A stretch of 64,000 nucleotides of DNA from NCBI RefSeq assembly GCF_003989665.1, contig NZ_RZIJ01000013.1, positions 1-64,000 of the forward strand, in the 5' to 3' direction. Source of the stretch: Azospirillum doebereinerae (GTDB lineage Bacteria; Pseudomonadota; Alphaproteobacteria; Azospirillales; Azospirillaceae). Both the position numbers and the translations under genes were made by a program. The notes below the pieces were generated by a model. That model saw only the letters and a list, made by a program, of their open reading frames with translations, searched no databases and was not told the DNA's origin. Each line of letters starts with the position of its first letter. Within the stretch, counting starts at the first letter, position 1. Below are positions 44,133-53,020 of this stretch, piece after piece.

Positions 44133-44981
44133 GTGTTTGGATCCACTCTGGCACAGCCCGGAAACGCCGGGCATGGCGCCGGGCCTCTCGCCCTCTTCAA
44201 GACCGCCTGGCAGCACCGCCGGCTGATCCTGCGGCTCTCCAAGCGCGAGGTCGACGCCCGCTACCGCGGCTCGATGCTGGGGGTGGTGTGGGCGGTCCTG
44301 ACGCCCCTGCTGATGCTGGCGGTCTACACCTTCGTCTTCACCACCATCTTTCAGGCCCGCTGGGGCAAGGCCGGCGACAGCAGCGGCGAATTCGCGCTGC
44401 TGCTGTTCTCAGGCCTCATCCTGTTCACCGTCTTTTCCGAATGCGTGAACCGGGCGCCCGGCCTGCTGTTGGAAAACGTCAGCTACATCAAGAAGGTGGT
44501 CTTCCCGCTGGAGATCCTGCCCGTCGTCGGGCTGGTGGTGGCGCTGTTCAACGCCGGGCTCAGCTTCGCGATCCTGCTGGTGTTCTATCTGGTGGTGCTG
44601 GGGCTGCCGCCGGTGACCACCCTGCTGCTGCCGCTGGTCCTGGCGCCGCTCTGCCTGATGACGCTGGGCGTCAGTTGGTTCCTGGCGGCGTCGGGCATCT
44701 TCCTGCGCGACATCCGGCAGGTGGTGGGTGTGGCGGTGTCGGTGCTGATGTTCCTCAGCCCGATCTTCTACCCGATCTCCGCCGTGCCCGACCGCTTCCG
44801 CTGGGTGATCCACCTGAACCCGCTGACCGGGATCCTGGAGCAGGCGCGCGAGCTGCTGTTCTGGGGCAGCGTCCCGGCGCCGCTGGAATGGGCGCTCGCG
44901 ACGTTGGCCGGCTGGCTGTGCGCGTGGCTGGGCTACGCTTGGTTCATGAAGACCCGCCGGGGGTTCGCCGATGTCGTCTGA
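44133..44981 (+). CDS. wzm: ABC-2 polysaccharide export permease
   Basis: A 282-residue inner-membrane permease of the Wzm/KpsM family, six helices, exporting undecaprenyl-linked O-antigen or capsule. Family signatures: RLSKREVDARYRGSMLGVVW at the N-terminus and VLMFLSPIFYPISAVP near the C-terminus. GTG 44133 with a GGGGA site 11 bases upstream is the best start; the frame is open to about 44055 but that extension is not family-like. It overlaps wzt by 11 bases. Confidence 0.88.
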   Translation: MFGSTLAQPGNAGHGAGPLALFKTAWQHRRLILRLSKREVDARYRGSMLGVVWAVLTPLLMLAVYTFVFTTIFQARWGKAGDSSGEFALLLFSGLILFTVFSECVNRAPGLLLENVSYIKKVVFPLEILPVVGLVVALFNAGLSFAILLVFYLVVLGLPPVTTLLLPLVLAPLCLMTLGVSWFLAASGIFLRDIRQVVGVAVSVLMFLSPIFYPISAVPDRFRWVIHLNPLTGILEQARELLFWGSVPAPLEWALATLAGWLCAWLGYAWFMKTRRGFADVV

Positions 44982-46350
44982 TCCGGTTTCCGGCGCCGCC
45001 CATGCCGCCGCCCCCTTGGGCGAGATCGCCATCGAGGCGGAAGGGCTGGGCAAGGCCTACGCCATCTTCAAGCGCCCGCAGGACCGGCTGAAGCAGATGC
45101 TGGTGCGCGGCCGGCGCAAATATTACGACGAGTACTGGGCGCTCCAGGACGTCAACCTGACGGTCCGCAAGGGTGAGACGGTCGGGCTGATCGGCCGCAA
45201 CGGCTCGGGCAAGTCGACCTTCCTCCAACTGCTCTGCGGCACCCTGACGCCGACCACCGGCCGGATCGGGGTGAACGGGCGAATCGCCGCCCTGCTGGAG
45301 CTGGGCGCCGGCTTCAACCCGGAGTTCACCGGCCGAGAGAACGTCTACCTCGCCGCGTCGGTGCTGGGGCTGGCGAACGAGCAGATCAACGAGCGCTACG
45401 CCTCCATCGCCGAGTTCGCCGGCATCGGTGACTTCATCGAGCAGCCGGTCAAGCTCTATTCCAGCGGCATGTACGCCCGCCTCGCCTTCGCGGTGGCGGC
45501 CCATGTCGACGCCGAGATCATGATCGTCGATGAGATCCTGGCGGTCGGCGACGCCTCCTTCACCCAGAAGTGCATGCGCTTCATCCACCGCTTCAAGGAG
45601 CGCGGGACCCTGTTCTTCGTGTCGCACGACACGGGGCAGGTGGTGAATCTGTGCGACCGGGTGGTCTGGCTGGACAGCGGCACGGTGCGCGCCATAGGCC
45701 CGGCCAAGGACGTCTGCCACGACTACCTCGCCGACCTCTACAACGGGCCGGAGAACGCCGGCAGCTTCCGCATCGGCGGCAGCCGCAAGCGCGCCGACAA
45801 GATCGCCGACGCCCCCGTGCAGGACAGCCGGGCGGAGGTCCTGAAGAACTCCCAGCACCGCAACGAGATCGAGATCTTCGACTTCGACCTCAACGCCCCG
45901 TGGTTCGGGGAGCGCGGCGCCAGCATCACCGGCGTCCGGCTGCTCGACGCCGAGCGCAACCCGCTGAGCACGCTGGAAGGCGGCGAGGAGGTCACCCTCC
46001 AGGTCGTCTGCCGCGCCGAGAAGGCGTTGTTCCAGCCCATCGTCGGCTTCTACGTGCGCGACCGGCTGGGCCAGAACCTGTTCGGCGACAACACCTACCT
46101 CACCTACCAGCTCGACCCGGTCCGCGTCCCGGCCGGGACCGACTTCGTCACCGGCTTCCGCTTCCAGCTGCCTTATCTGCCGAGCGGCGACTTCTCCGTC
46201 ACCGTCGCCATCGCCGAGGGCACCCAGGCCGACCACGTGCAGCACCATTGGATCGAGGACGCGCTGTTCTTCAAGGTCCACTCCAGCCATGTCGTTCAGG
46301 GGCTGGTCGGCATCCCGATGCTGGGCATCGCCATCGAGACCGCCGGCTGA
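44971..46350 (+). CDS. wzt: ABC polysaccharide export ATPase with C-terminal glycan-binding domain
   Basis: A 459-residue protein. Residues 20-270 form the ATPase: Walker A GRNGSGKST, signature YSSGMYARL and Walker B IMIVDEIL, as in Wzt. Residues 300-459 form an extra beta-rich domain (ITGVRLLDAERNPL, then DHVQHHWIEDALFFKV) of the Wzt-C type, which in E. coli O8/O9a recognises the modified chain end before export. Having it suggests that this exporter too needs a terminal cap. The 11-base overlap with wzm indicates coupling. A stand-alone promoter was found only after its stop. Confidence 0.92.
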   Translation: MSSDPVSGAAHAAAPLGEIAIEAEGLGKAYAIFKRPQDRLKQMLVRGRRKYYDEYWALQDVNLTVRKGETVGLIGRNGSGKSTFLQLLCGTLTPTTGRIGVNGRIAALLELGAGFNPEFTGRENVYLAASVLGLANEQINERYASIAEFAGIGDFIEQPVKLYSSGMYARLAFAVAAHVDAEIMIVDEILAVGDASFTQKCMRFIHRFKERGTLFFVSHDTGQVVNLCDRVVWLDSGTVRAIGPAKDVCHDYLADLYNGPENAGSFRIGGSRKRADKIADAPVQDSRAEVLKNSQHRNEIEIFDFDLNAPWFGERGASITGVRLLDAERNPLSTLEGGEEVTLQVVCRAEKALFQPIVGFYVRDRLGQNLFGDNTYLTYQLDPVRVPAGTDFVTGFRFQLPYLPSGDFSVTVAIAEGTQADHVQHHWIEDALFFKVHSSHVVQGLVGIPMLGIAIETAG

Positions 46351-46498
46351 CCTAAACCTTGGCGTGAAATCGCACGGCCGGGTCTTCCCGTTCACAGTGA
46401 AACACCAAGGACACAAAGGCGAAAATCCGCGATCTGGAGAATATCAACGCTTGACCGTGACATCGCCACACCCGTTCCGATGCAGTGCGGCAAGCGTG

Positions 46499-46526
46499 TT
46501 GACAGCTGTGGGCTTAAGGCTATAAA
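46499..46526 (+). promoter_or_regulatory. Strong candidate sigma-70 promoter upstream of the fusion glycosyltransferase
   Basis: TTGACA (perfect -35) at 46499-46504 and TATAAA (5 of 6) at 46521-46526 are 16 bases apart. Transcription would start near 46533, about 75-95 bases before the candidate start codons. This is the best promoter match noted in the window. Confidence 0.6.
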
Positions 46527-46625
46527 CCACGAAGGGCTGCGTTTCTGCGCCATTTCTGTCGATGATTTGCCATTTGGCGCATTGCCGGAAGTTTCAATTC
46601 TGAACGGGTGGGCATCCGAACCGCT

Positions 46626-49600
46626 ATGGCGTCACGGGACGACACCACGCTTCCCATCGCGATGGAAACGCCGCAGAACAGCCCGGCCCAGCCGCCCGCA
46701 AGCACGATGGAAGGCCACGCCCGCCATCCCGGACGCAAGGGCGCCGGGAAGGGCGCCGGGCGCGGCACCCCGCCGCGCGGCCGCAGCGACCGGACGGACA
46801 CGCCGACTTCGACACCGTCACCCGATCCCAGCCAGACCGACATGACCCAGCCAAAGCAGAGCCAGACCGACACGACCCATGACGATCTGGCGCGGCTGCA
46901 CCGGCCGATCGCCCTGACCGGACCGAACCGGCTGGTCTTCCCGCCGCCCTGGGCCGGCCACCTGCCCTTCGCCTTCTGGATCGTCGACGCCCTGCGGCCC
47001 CGGTCGCTGGTGGAGCTCGGCACGCACAGCGGCAACTCCTACTGCGCCTTCCTCCAGGCCATCGTGCAATGCGGGCTGTCGACCGCCTGCTACGCGGTCG
47101 ACACCTGGGAGGGCGACCCCCACGCCGGCGTCTACGGCGACGACATCATCAACGACCTGAAGGCCCACCACGACCCGCTCTACGCCGGCTTCTCGCGCCT
47201 GCTGCGGATGACCTTCGACGAGGCGCTGGGGTATTTCCCCGACATCGACCGCACCGCCGGCGGCAACAGCGACAGCGGCATCGACCTGCTGCACATCGAC
47301 GGTCTGCACACCTACGACGCGGTGTCCCACGACTTCCACAGCTGGCTGCCCAAGATGAGCGCCCGCGGCGTCGTGCTGTTCCACGACACCAACGTGCGGG
47401 AGCGCGATTTCGGCGTCTGGCGCCTGTGGGACGAGGTCCGCGCCCAGTACCCCACCTTCACCTTCCTGCACTCCAACGGGCTGGGCGTCGCCTATGTCGG
47501 CACCGAGGAGATGCCCGAGGATCTCCGCTGGCTTGTCGGCATCGGGCAGGATCCCGAGCGGCTGGCCCGCGCCCGCGCCTATTTCGACCGGCTGGGCCAA
47601 GGGATCATCGACCATGTCTGGGCGCGCCACCGCGCCACGGTAATCGCCGACCTCACCACCCACGCCGAGGCCCTCTCCGTCCAGGTCGCCGACCGCGAAC
47701 GGACGGCCGAAACGCTGCGCGGCTGGGTCGCCGACCGCGACGAGCACATCGGCGGACTGACGCTCCAGGTCGCCGACCGCGAACGGACGGTCGAGACGCT
47801 GCACGGCTGGGTCGCCGACCGCGACCGCGCCCTCGCCAGCCTCCAGAACCACGCGGAGGCCCTGACGGAGCACAACGAGGCGCTGGAAGAGGAGGTGCGG
47901 CAGTTGAACGGCGCCCTTGCCGACGCCCACGCGACCATCGCCCAGCGGGACCAGAGAGTTGCCCGGCAGGAGGAGGACATCCAGTCGCTGAGCCACGCGC
48001 TGGAACTCCACAAGGCCGAACTCGCCCGTGTCAACGCCGAACTGGCCGGCGTCTACGCCTCGCGCTCCTGGCGGATCACCGCCGGCCTGCGGACGGGGCA
48101 GACCCGCGCGCGCAACGCCGCCGCGAAGGGCCGTTTCATCGCCCGCATCGCCCGGCATGCCCTGCCGATGCTGGTCCGGGATCCGGCGAGCACCCGGCTC
48201 ACCCTGGGCTTCCTGCTGCGCCAGGGACCGCGCCAAACTTGGCGCCGCATCATCCAGAAGGTGGCGGAGCGGAACGGGACGGCGATCCCGGACAGCGCGC
48301 CGCTGATGTCGGCCTCCTCCGACACGCCCCCGCGCGAGATCGCCCGGCCGATCGAGATTGACCACAGCGTGGCCGTTCCCTTCGAACACCGGCCCGCCGT
48401 GACCGGCCCGGCGCCGACGCTGGCGGTGATCTGCCACGTCTTCTACGAGACCCTGGCGGTCGAGTTCCGCCGCTACTTCACCAACATCCCGGTCCCCTTC
48501 GACGTCTTCATCTCCACCGACAGCGCGGCCAAGAAGGCGGTCATCGAGAAGGCATTCCACGGCTGGGACCGCGGGCGGGTCGAGGTGCGCGTCACCGAGA
48601 ATCGCGGCCGCGACATCGCGCCCAAGCTGCTGGGCTTCCGCGACGTCTACGACAGCCACGAGCTGGTGCTGCACCTCCATTCCAAGCAGTCGCACCACGC
48701 CTCGGTTCTGGCCAACTGGCGCGGCTTCCTGCTGGAGAACATGCTGGGCTCGCCGGAGATCGTGGCGAGCATCATCGCCGCCTTCCAGCAGCGCCGCGAC
48801 CTCGGCATGGTCGCCTCGCAGCATTTCGAGCCGGTCCGCCACTGGATCAACTGGGGCGGCAACTTCCCGCCGGCCGCAGCCCTCGCCGCGCGGATGGACA
48901 TCGACCTGTCCGAGGACAAGGTCCTGGACTTCCCCTCCGGGTCGATGTTCTGGGCGCGGTCGGCCGCCTTGAAGCCGCTGCTCGACCTCGACCTGTCCTA
49001 CGCGGACTTCGCCGAGGAGACCGGGCAGATCGACGGCACCGTCGCCCACGCGGTCGAGCGGCTCTACTACCACGTCTGCGAGCGGGCCGGCTTCCGCTGG
49101 ATCAAGGTGGCGCACCCGCCGCTGTTCACCCACACGCCGTGCATCGACGCGATCGACGGCCCGGTCGGTCTGGACCGCTTCATCGCCGAGCATGGCCTGC
49201 TGTTGTCCGGCCATGACCTGCCGGCCCCCCGGAGCGTGCACCCGACCCCGGTCGCCCAGCCGGCCCAGGGGCTGCTCGCACGCCGCAACGTCACCGCGCT
49301 GGGGCTCGACCGTCCCATCGAGGCGGCGGCGGTCGCCGTCGGCGTGGTCACCTACAACCACGACGAGGACACCATCCGCCGCATCGTCGAGAGCGCGCGG
49401 ATCGCCCTGACGCGGGCCGGCTGTCCGACCGACACCGCGATCCTGCTGATCGACAACGGCGCGTCCACCGACGCGATGACGGCCGGCGATCCCGCCATCC
49501 TGCGCGTCGCCGGGGCCGGGAACATCGGTTTCGGCGCCGGGCACAACCGCCTGATGGCCAAGGCCTTCGAACGCGGGGCCGACCACTACCTCGCGGCCAA

Positions 49601-50132
49601 CCCGGACGGCGCCCTACACCCCGACGCCGTCGTGGCGCTCGTGCGGATGATGCGGGCCAGCCAGGGCCGCGCGCTGATCGAGAGCCTGCAATTCCCGTCC
49701 GAGCATCCCAAGCCCTACGACCCCTACACCTTCGAGACGCCGTGGCTGTCGGGCGCCTGCCTGATGATCCCGCGCGCGGCCTACGAGGAGCTCGGTGGCT
49801 TCGACGAGACCTTCTTCATGTACTGCGAGGACGTCGACCTGTCCTGGCGCGCGCGCGCCAACGGCTTCGCCCTGTTGAGTTGCCCGGCCTCGCTGTTCCT
49901 GCACGAGGTCACCAACCGCCCCCGCAACCCGGCGGTTCTGCGCATGATCTTCGAATCCGGCGTCCTGCTCGCCCGGAAATGGGGATCGGCCTCCTTCGAG
50001 GACTGGCTGGCGACGGAGTTGAAGGCGCTGGGCCATCCACTTCCCGCCGCAAGGCCCAAGCCGGTGGCTGAGGCGTGGCAGCGCTACGCCGATTTCTCGC
50101 ATCACTTCAGCTTCGCGAAGCCCCGTTGGTAG
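46626..50132 (+). CDS. Fusion protein: methyltransferase, coiled coil, RgpF-type and GT2 glycosyltransferase domains
   Basis: This 1168-residue cytoplasmic protein begins with about 85 low-complexity residues. Residues 95-260 are a class I methyltransferase (LVELGTHSGNSYCAF, later LLHIDGLHTYDAV and VLFHDTNVRE). Residues 340-480 are a coiled coil with a duplicated 28-residue unit, ending in VYASRSWRITAGLR. Residues 600-880 match rhamnan synthesis protein F (RgpF): NRGRDIAPKL and LVLHLHSKQS. Residues 900-1130 are a GT2 domain with IDNGAST and GGFDETFFMYCEDVDLSWR. The methyltransferase plus coiled coil recalls WbdD chain terminators. Starts at GTG 46608, ATG 46626, 46662, 46710 and 46842 are all possible; 46626 was chosen, but the true start may be later. 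Confidence 0.75.
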   Translation: MASRDDTTLPIAMETPQNSPAQPPASTMEGHARHPGRKGAGKGAGRGTPPRGRSDRTDTPTSTPSPDPSQTDMTQPKQSQTDTTHDDLARLHRPIALTGPNRLVFPPPWAGHLPFAFWIVDALRPRSLVELGTHSGNSYCAFLQAIVQCGLSTACYAVDTWEGDPHAGVYGDDIINDLKAHHDPLYAGFSRLLRMTFDEALGYFPDIDRTAGGNSDSGIDLLHIDGLHTYDAVSHDFHSWLPKMSARGVVLFHDTNVRERDFGVWRLWDEVRAQYPTFTFLHSNGLGVAYVGTEEMPEDLRWLVGIGQDPERLARARAYFDRLGQGIIDHVWARHRATVIADLTTHAEALSVQVADRERTAETLRGWVADRDEHIGGLTLQVADRERTVETLHGWVADRDRALASLQNHAEALTEHNEALEEEVRQLNGALADAHATIAQRDQRVARQEEDIQSLSHALELHKAELARVNAELAGVYASRSWRITAGLRTGQTRARNAAAKGRFIARIARHALPMLVRDPASTRLTLGFLLRQGPRQTWRRIIQKVAERNGTAIPDSAPLMSASSDTPPREIARPIEIDHSVAVPFEHRPAVTGPAPTLAVICHVFYETLAVEFRRYFTNIPVPFDVFISTDSAAKKAVIEKAFHGWDRGRVEVRVTENRGRDIAPKLLGFRDVYDSHELVLHLHSKQSHHASVLANWRGFLLENMLGSPEIVASIIAAFQQRRDLGMVASQHFEPVRHWINWGGNFPPAAALAARMDIDLSEDKVLDFPSGSMFWARSAALKPLLDLDLSYADFAEETGQIDGTVAHAVERLYYHVCERAGFRWIKVAHPPLFTHTPCIDAIDGPVGLDRFIAEHGLLLSGHDLPAPRSVHPTPVAQPAQGLLARRNVTALGLDRPIEAAAVAVGVVTYNHDEDTIRRIVESARIALTRAGCPTDTAILLIDNGASTDAMTAGDPAILRVAGAGNIGFGAGHNRLMAKAFERGADHYLAANPDGALHPDAVVALVRMMRASQGRALIESLQFPSEHPKPYDPYTFETPWLSGACLMIPRAAYEELGGFDETFFMYCEDVDLSWRARANGFALLSCPASLFLHEVTNRPRNPAVLRMIFESGVLLARKWGSASFEDWLATELKALGHPLPAARPKPVAEAWQRYADFSHHFSFAKPRW
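47673..47840 (+). repeat. 84-bp tandem duplication inside the coiled coil
   Basis: Two adjacent 84-bp units (47673-47756 and 47757-47840) encode 28-residue copies sharing LQVADRERT or VQVADRERT and GWVADRD blocks. Four heptads per unit means one unit lengthens the coiled coil by about 4 nm without changing phase. Confidence 0.85.
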
Positions 50133-50140
50133 CCCCCGCC

Positions 50141-51085
50141 ATGACCGACCATTCCCTTCCGGGCAATACCCAGTCCAGCGACACGCTGGATTGCGTCGTC
50201 CGCTTCCACGACCCCCGGCGCCTGCCCGAGCTGGAGCGCTGCGTGTTCTCGCTGGTCGGCCAGCGTTACCGGCCCATCAACATCGTTCTGGTCCTGCAAC
50301 GTTTCTCGCCGGACGAGGTCGCGGCGACCGAGGCGGCGTTGGCCCCACTCCTCCAGCTTCCAAACGCCCCCCGGCTGTCGGTCCACAATTGGGACGAGGC
50401 CGGGGTGGTGGACGCCCGGACCTATCTGCTCAATCGCGGGCTCGACGTGGCGCAGGGCCGTTATCTGGCTTTCCTCGACTACGACGACGTGCTGTTCCCG
50501 GAAGCCTACGAGATGCTGGTCGGCCAGCTCCGCAAGACCGGCGCCGCGATCGCCTTCGCCTCGGTCCAGGTGATGCAGGTCGAGGTCCACGACCATTTCT
50601 TCTACATGGTCGGCTCCAAGGTCCCGCCCTACAAGGGGCAGGATTTGGCCGACCTCTTCAAGAACAACTTCTGCCCGATCCACAGCTACGTCATCGACCG
50701 CTCGCAACTGCCGACCGATCTCCTGCATTTCGACACCGGGTTGACCATCGAGGAGGATTACGATCTTCTTCTGCGGATCTGCGCCGGCTTTCCGTCGGAC
50801 TTCTCCCTGGTGGGGACGCCGGTCGGGTATTACTTCTACAAGACCGACGGCAGCAACACCGTGGCGACCCAGTCCGGCCTGGACGGGGAAAAGCTGGCCC
50901 TCTACCAGGAGGTCCAGGCCCGGATCCGTGCCCGCAAGAAGAACACCCCCGTCGCGCCGGAGGTCCAGGCCGCGCTCGGCGTGCCCAACCCGCGCGAGGG
51001 TCTGTCGATCCACGACACGCTGAAACAGTCGCGCACCGGAAGCCCCGGCCTGCGCAAGCTGGCGGAGCTGGTCGGCGCGCGCTGA
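50141..51085 (+). CDS. GT2-family glycosyltransferase
   Basis: A 314-residue GT2-like enzyme with VVRFHDPRRL, a short RYLAFLDYDDVLFPEAYEML metal-binding block (DYDD) and a late LTIEEDYDLLLR segment for the acceptor base. ATG 50141 lies 8 bases after the stop of the fusion protein with no strong ribosome site, so it may depend on translation of that gene. The frame runs further upstream but only inside the previous gene. Substrate unknown. Confidence 0.75.
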   Translation: MTDHSLPGNTQSSDTLDCVVRFHDPRRLPELERCVFSLVGQRYRPINIVLVLQRFSPDEVAATEAALAPLLQLPNAPRLSVHNWDEAGVVDARTYLLNRGLDVAQGRYLAFLDYDDVLFPEAYEMLVGQLRKTGAAIAFASVQVMQVEVHDHFFYMVGSKVPPYKGQDLADLFKNNFCPIHSYVIDRSQLPTDLLHFDTGLTIEEDYDLLLRICAGFPSDFSLVGTPVGYYFYKTDGSNTVATQSGLDGEKLALYQEVQARIRARKKNTPVAPEVQAALGVPNPREGLSIHDTLKQSRTGSPGLRKLAELVGAR

Positions 51086-51096
51086 TCCCACGGGTA

Positions 51097-51122
51097 TCGG
51101 AGCCGGAACGTTCCGGCTCCGA
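51097..51122. terminator. Perfect 26-bp palindrome between convergent genes
   Basis: A 13-bp stem with no mismatch (51097-51109 with 51110-51122) lies 12 bases from each of two convergent stop codons. It lacks a T run on either side, so it is a hairpin of bidirectional terminator type without the classical tail. It could also slow exonucleases. Confidence 0.6.
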
Positions 51123-51133
51123 CCCTAATCCCG

Positions 51134-52156
51134 TTACGGAACCGCAACGACGAGCTTTTCCTCCCAGGCGAGCGCGGTCCGGACGATGGTTTCCAGATCG
51201 GCGTGGCGCGGCGTCCAATCCAGGGTACGGCCGATCCGCTCGGTTCCGGCGACCAGGGCCGGCGGATCGCCGGCCCGCCGCCCGGCGGTCCGGACCGGCA
51301 GCGGACGGCCCAGCACCGTCTCCACCATGTCCAGCACCTCGCGGACGGAATAGCCCCGGCCATAGCCGCAGTTCAGGGTCTGGCTGTCGCCCCCGGCTTC
51401 CAGATGGACGAGCGCCGCCACATGGGCGGCGGCCAGATCGCTGACGTGGATGTAGTCGCGCACGCAGGTGCCGTCCGGCGTCGGGTAGTCGTCGCCGTAG
51501 ACCTGGATCTCCGCCCGCTGGCCGGTCGCCGCCTGGGCGGCGATCTTCAGCAGATGGGTCGCCAGCCGGGAGCTCTGCCCCGAACGCCCCGCCGGATCCG
51601 CCCCCGCCACGTTGAAATAACGCAGCGCCACGTAGCGCAGCCCATGGGCGGCGGCGGTGTCGCGCAGCATCCATTCCGTCATCAGCTTGGACCGGCCGTA
51701 GGGGTTGATCGGCCGGGTCGGGGCCTCCTCGTCGATGGGCATGGCGTCGGGCATGCCATAGACGGCGGCGGTGGACGAGAAGATGAAGCGCTCCACCCCC
51801 GACGCCACGCAGGCGCCGACCAGGGCTAGGCTGTTCACCGTGTTGTTGCGGTAGTAGTCGAGCGGCTTCTCGACCGATTCCGGGACGACGATGCTGCCGG
51901 CGAAATGCATCACGGTGCCGACGCCGTGCGCCGCGATCGTGGCGGCCACCAGCTCCGCGTCGCCGGCGCTGCCCACCACCAGGGGAACGCCGTCCGGCAC
52001 GGCGGCGCGGCGTCCGGTGGACAGGTCGTCGACCACCACCACCGCCCGTCCGGCGTCGCGCAGCGCCAGCACGACGTGGGAACCGATGTAGCCGGCGCCG
52101 CCCGTCACGAGCACGGTCTCGCGCGGGGCGGTTTCACGGGAGGTCGGGTTGGCCAT
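51134..52156 (-). CDS. galE: UDP-glucose 4-epimerase
   Basis: A 340-residue extended SDR that interconverts UDP-glucose and UDP-galactose. NAD loop [14 protein letters not shown], active site FSSTAAVYG and NPYGRSKLMTE (YxxxK), LRYFNVAGADP and the RDYIHVSDLA block are those of GalE. A longer frame exists to 52426, but ATG 52156 gives the family length. It is divergent from rmlC across 229 bp. It supplies galactose donors to the glycan. Confidence 0.92.
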   Translation of the reverse strand: MANPTSRETAPRETVLVTGGAGYIGSHVVLALRDAGRAVVVVDDLSTGRRAAVPDGVPLVVGSAGDAELVAATIAAHGVGTVMHFAGSIVVPESVEKPLDYYRNNTVNSLALVGACVASGVERFIFSSTAAVYGMPDAMPIDEEAPTRPINPYGRSKLMTEWMLRDTAAAHGLRYVALRYFNVAGADPAGRSGQSSRLATHLLKIAAQAATGQRAEIQVYGDDYPTPDGTCVRDYIHVSDLAAAHVAALVHLEAGGDSQTLNCGYGRGYSVREVLDMVETVLGRPLPVRTAGRRAGDPPALVAGTERIGRTLDWTPRHADLETIVRTALAWEEKLVVAVP

Positions 52157-52385
52157 GACGGTCCAGTCTTGCTGCGTTGCGGGGGCGATCCAGAATATCG
52201 TTCGTCCCCGCGCGGTCCCCCCATCTTTTCCGCGTTCGCGCCCGGCGCTTTCGCGCAGCCCCGAAAAGCACGGTCTCCTCGCCGATGGAGGGGGTGGGCA
52301 CACCGTTCGACCATGGACTTCGGCCGCGCCCGGCGATACCAAGTCATCCAAACGCCGCACCGACCGGCAGCAGGAGCCTTGAGCC
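52157..52385. other. Divergent galE-rmlC intergenic region
   Basis: 229 bp between divergent galE and rmlC. It must carry both promoters, but no clear -35/-10 pair stands out. An AGGAG site lies 10 bases before rmlC. Confidence 0.4.
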
Positions 52386-52937
52386 ATGGACATCGCCGCA
52401 CTCGCCCTTCCCGACGTGAAGATCATCCGCCCGAAGAAGTTCGGCGACCATCGCGGCTTCTTCTCGGAGACCTACAGCAAGCGTGCCTTCGCGGCGGCCG
52501 GTCTGGATCTCGACTTCGTGCAGGACAACCAGTCCCTGTCGGCCGAGATCGGCACGGTGCGCGGCCTGCATTTCCAGCTGCCGCCCTTCGCCCAGGACAA
52601 GCTGCTGCGCGTGGTGCGCGGCGCGGTCTTCGACGTCGCGGTGGACATCCGCCGGGGCTCGCCGACCTTCGGCCAGCATGTTTCGGCCATCATCAGTGCG
52701 ACGGAGTGGAACCAGATCCTGGTCCCGGCCGGCTTCGCCCACGGTTTCTGCACGCTGGAACCCGACACCGAAGTCATCTACAAGGTGACCAACTTCTACT
52801 CGCCGGAGCATGACCGCGGGATCCTGTGGAACGACCCGGATCTGGGCATCGAATGGCCGGTCGAAGCTGGCAAGGCCCGCCTGTCCGACAAGGATCTCGT
52901 CCATCCCCGTCTGGCTGGGGCGACGGAGTTGTTCTGA
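52386..52937 (+). CDS. rmlC: dTDP-4-dehydrorhamnose 3,5-epimerase
   Basis: A 183-residue cupin epimerase, the usual length. It keeps the family motifs DHRGFFSETY, DNQSLS, RGLHFQ (catalytic His), VPAGFAHGFCTL and YKVTNFYSPEHDRG with its conserved Tyr. It is the third enzyme of dTDP-L-rhamnose synthesis. ATG 52386 follows an AGGAG site. It heads the rmlC-B-D-A run. Compare the diverged paralogue at 28608-29177, which lacks this Tyr. Confidence 0.93.
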   Translation: MDIAALALPDVKIIRPKKFGDHRGFFSETYSKRAFAAAGLDLDFVQDNQSLSAEIGTVRGLHFQLPPFAQDKLLRVVRGAVFDVAVDIRRGSPTFGQHVSAIISATEWNQILVPAGFAHGFCTLEPDTEVIYKVTNFYSPEHDRGILWNDPDLGIEWPVEAGKARLSDKDLVHPRLAGATELF

Positions 52938-53020
52938 AGGACCGGCTCCGAAACGATCCTTGCTTCACGACGTCTTTTCCGGTTTGGCTGTTCGTCTCAC
53001 GATAGGGCGCAGGTGTTTTG

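Noticed and set aside
46390-46425. Intergenic sequence resembling dispersed repeats (caccaaggacacaaagg)
   Set aside because: Only one copy is seen here, so it cannot be called a repeat from this window alone.
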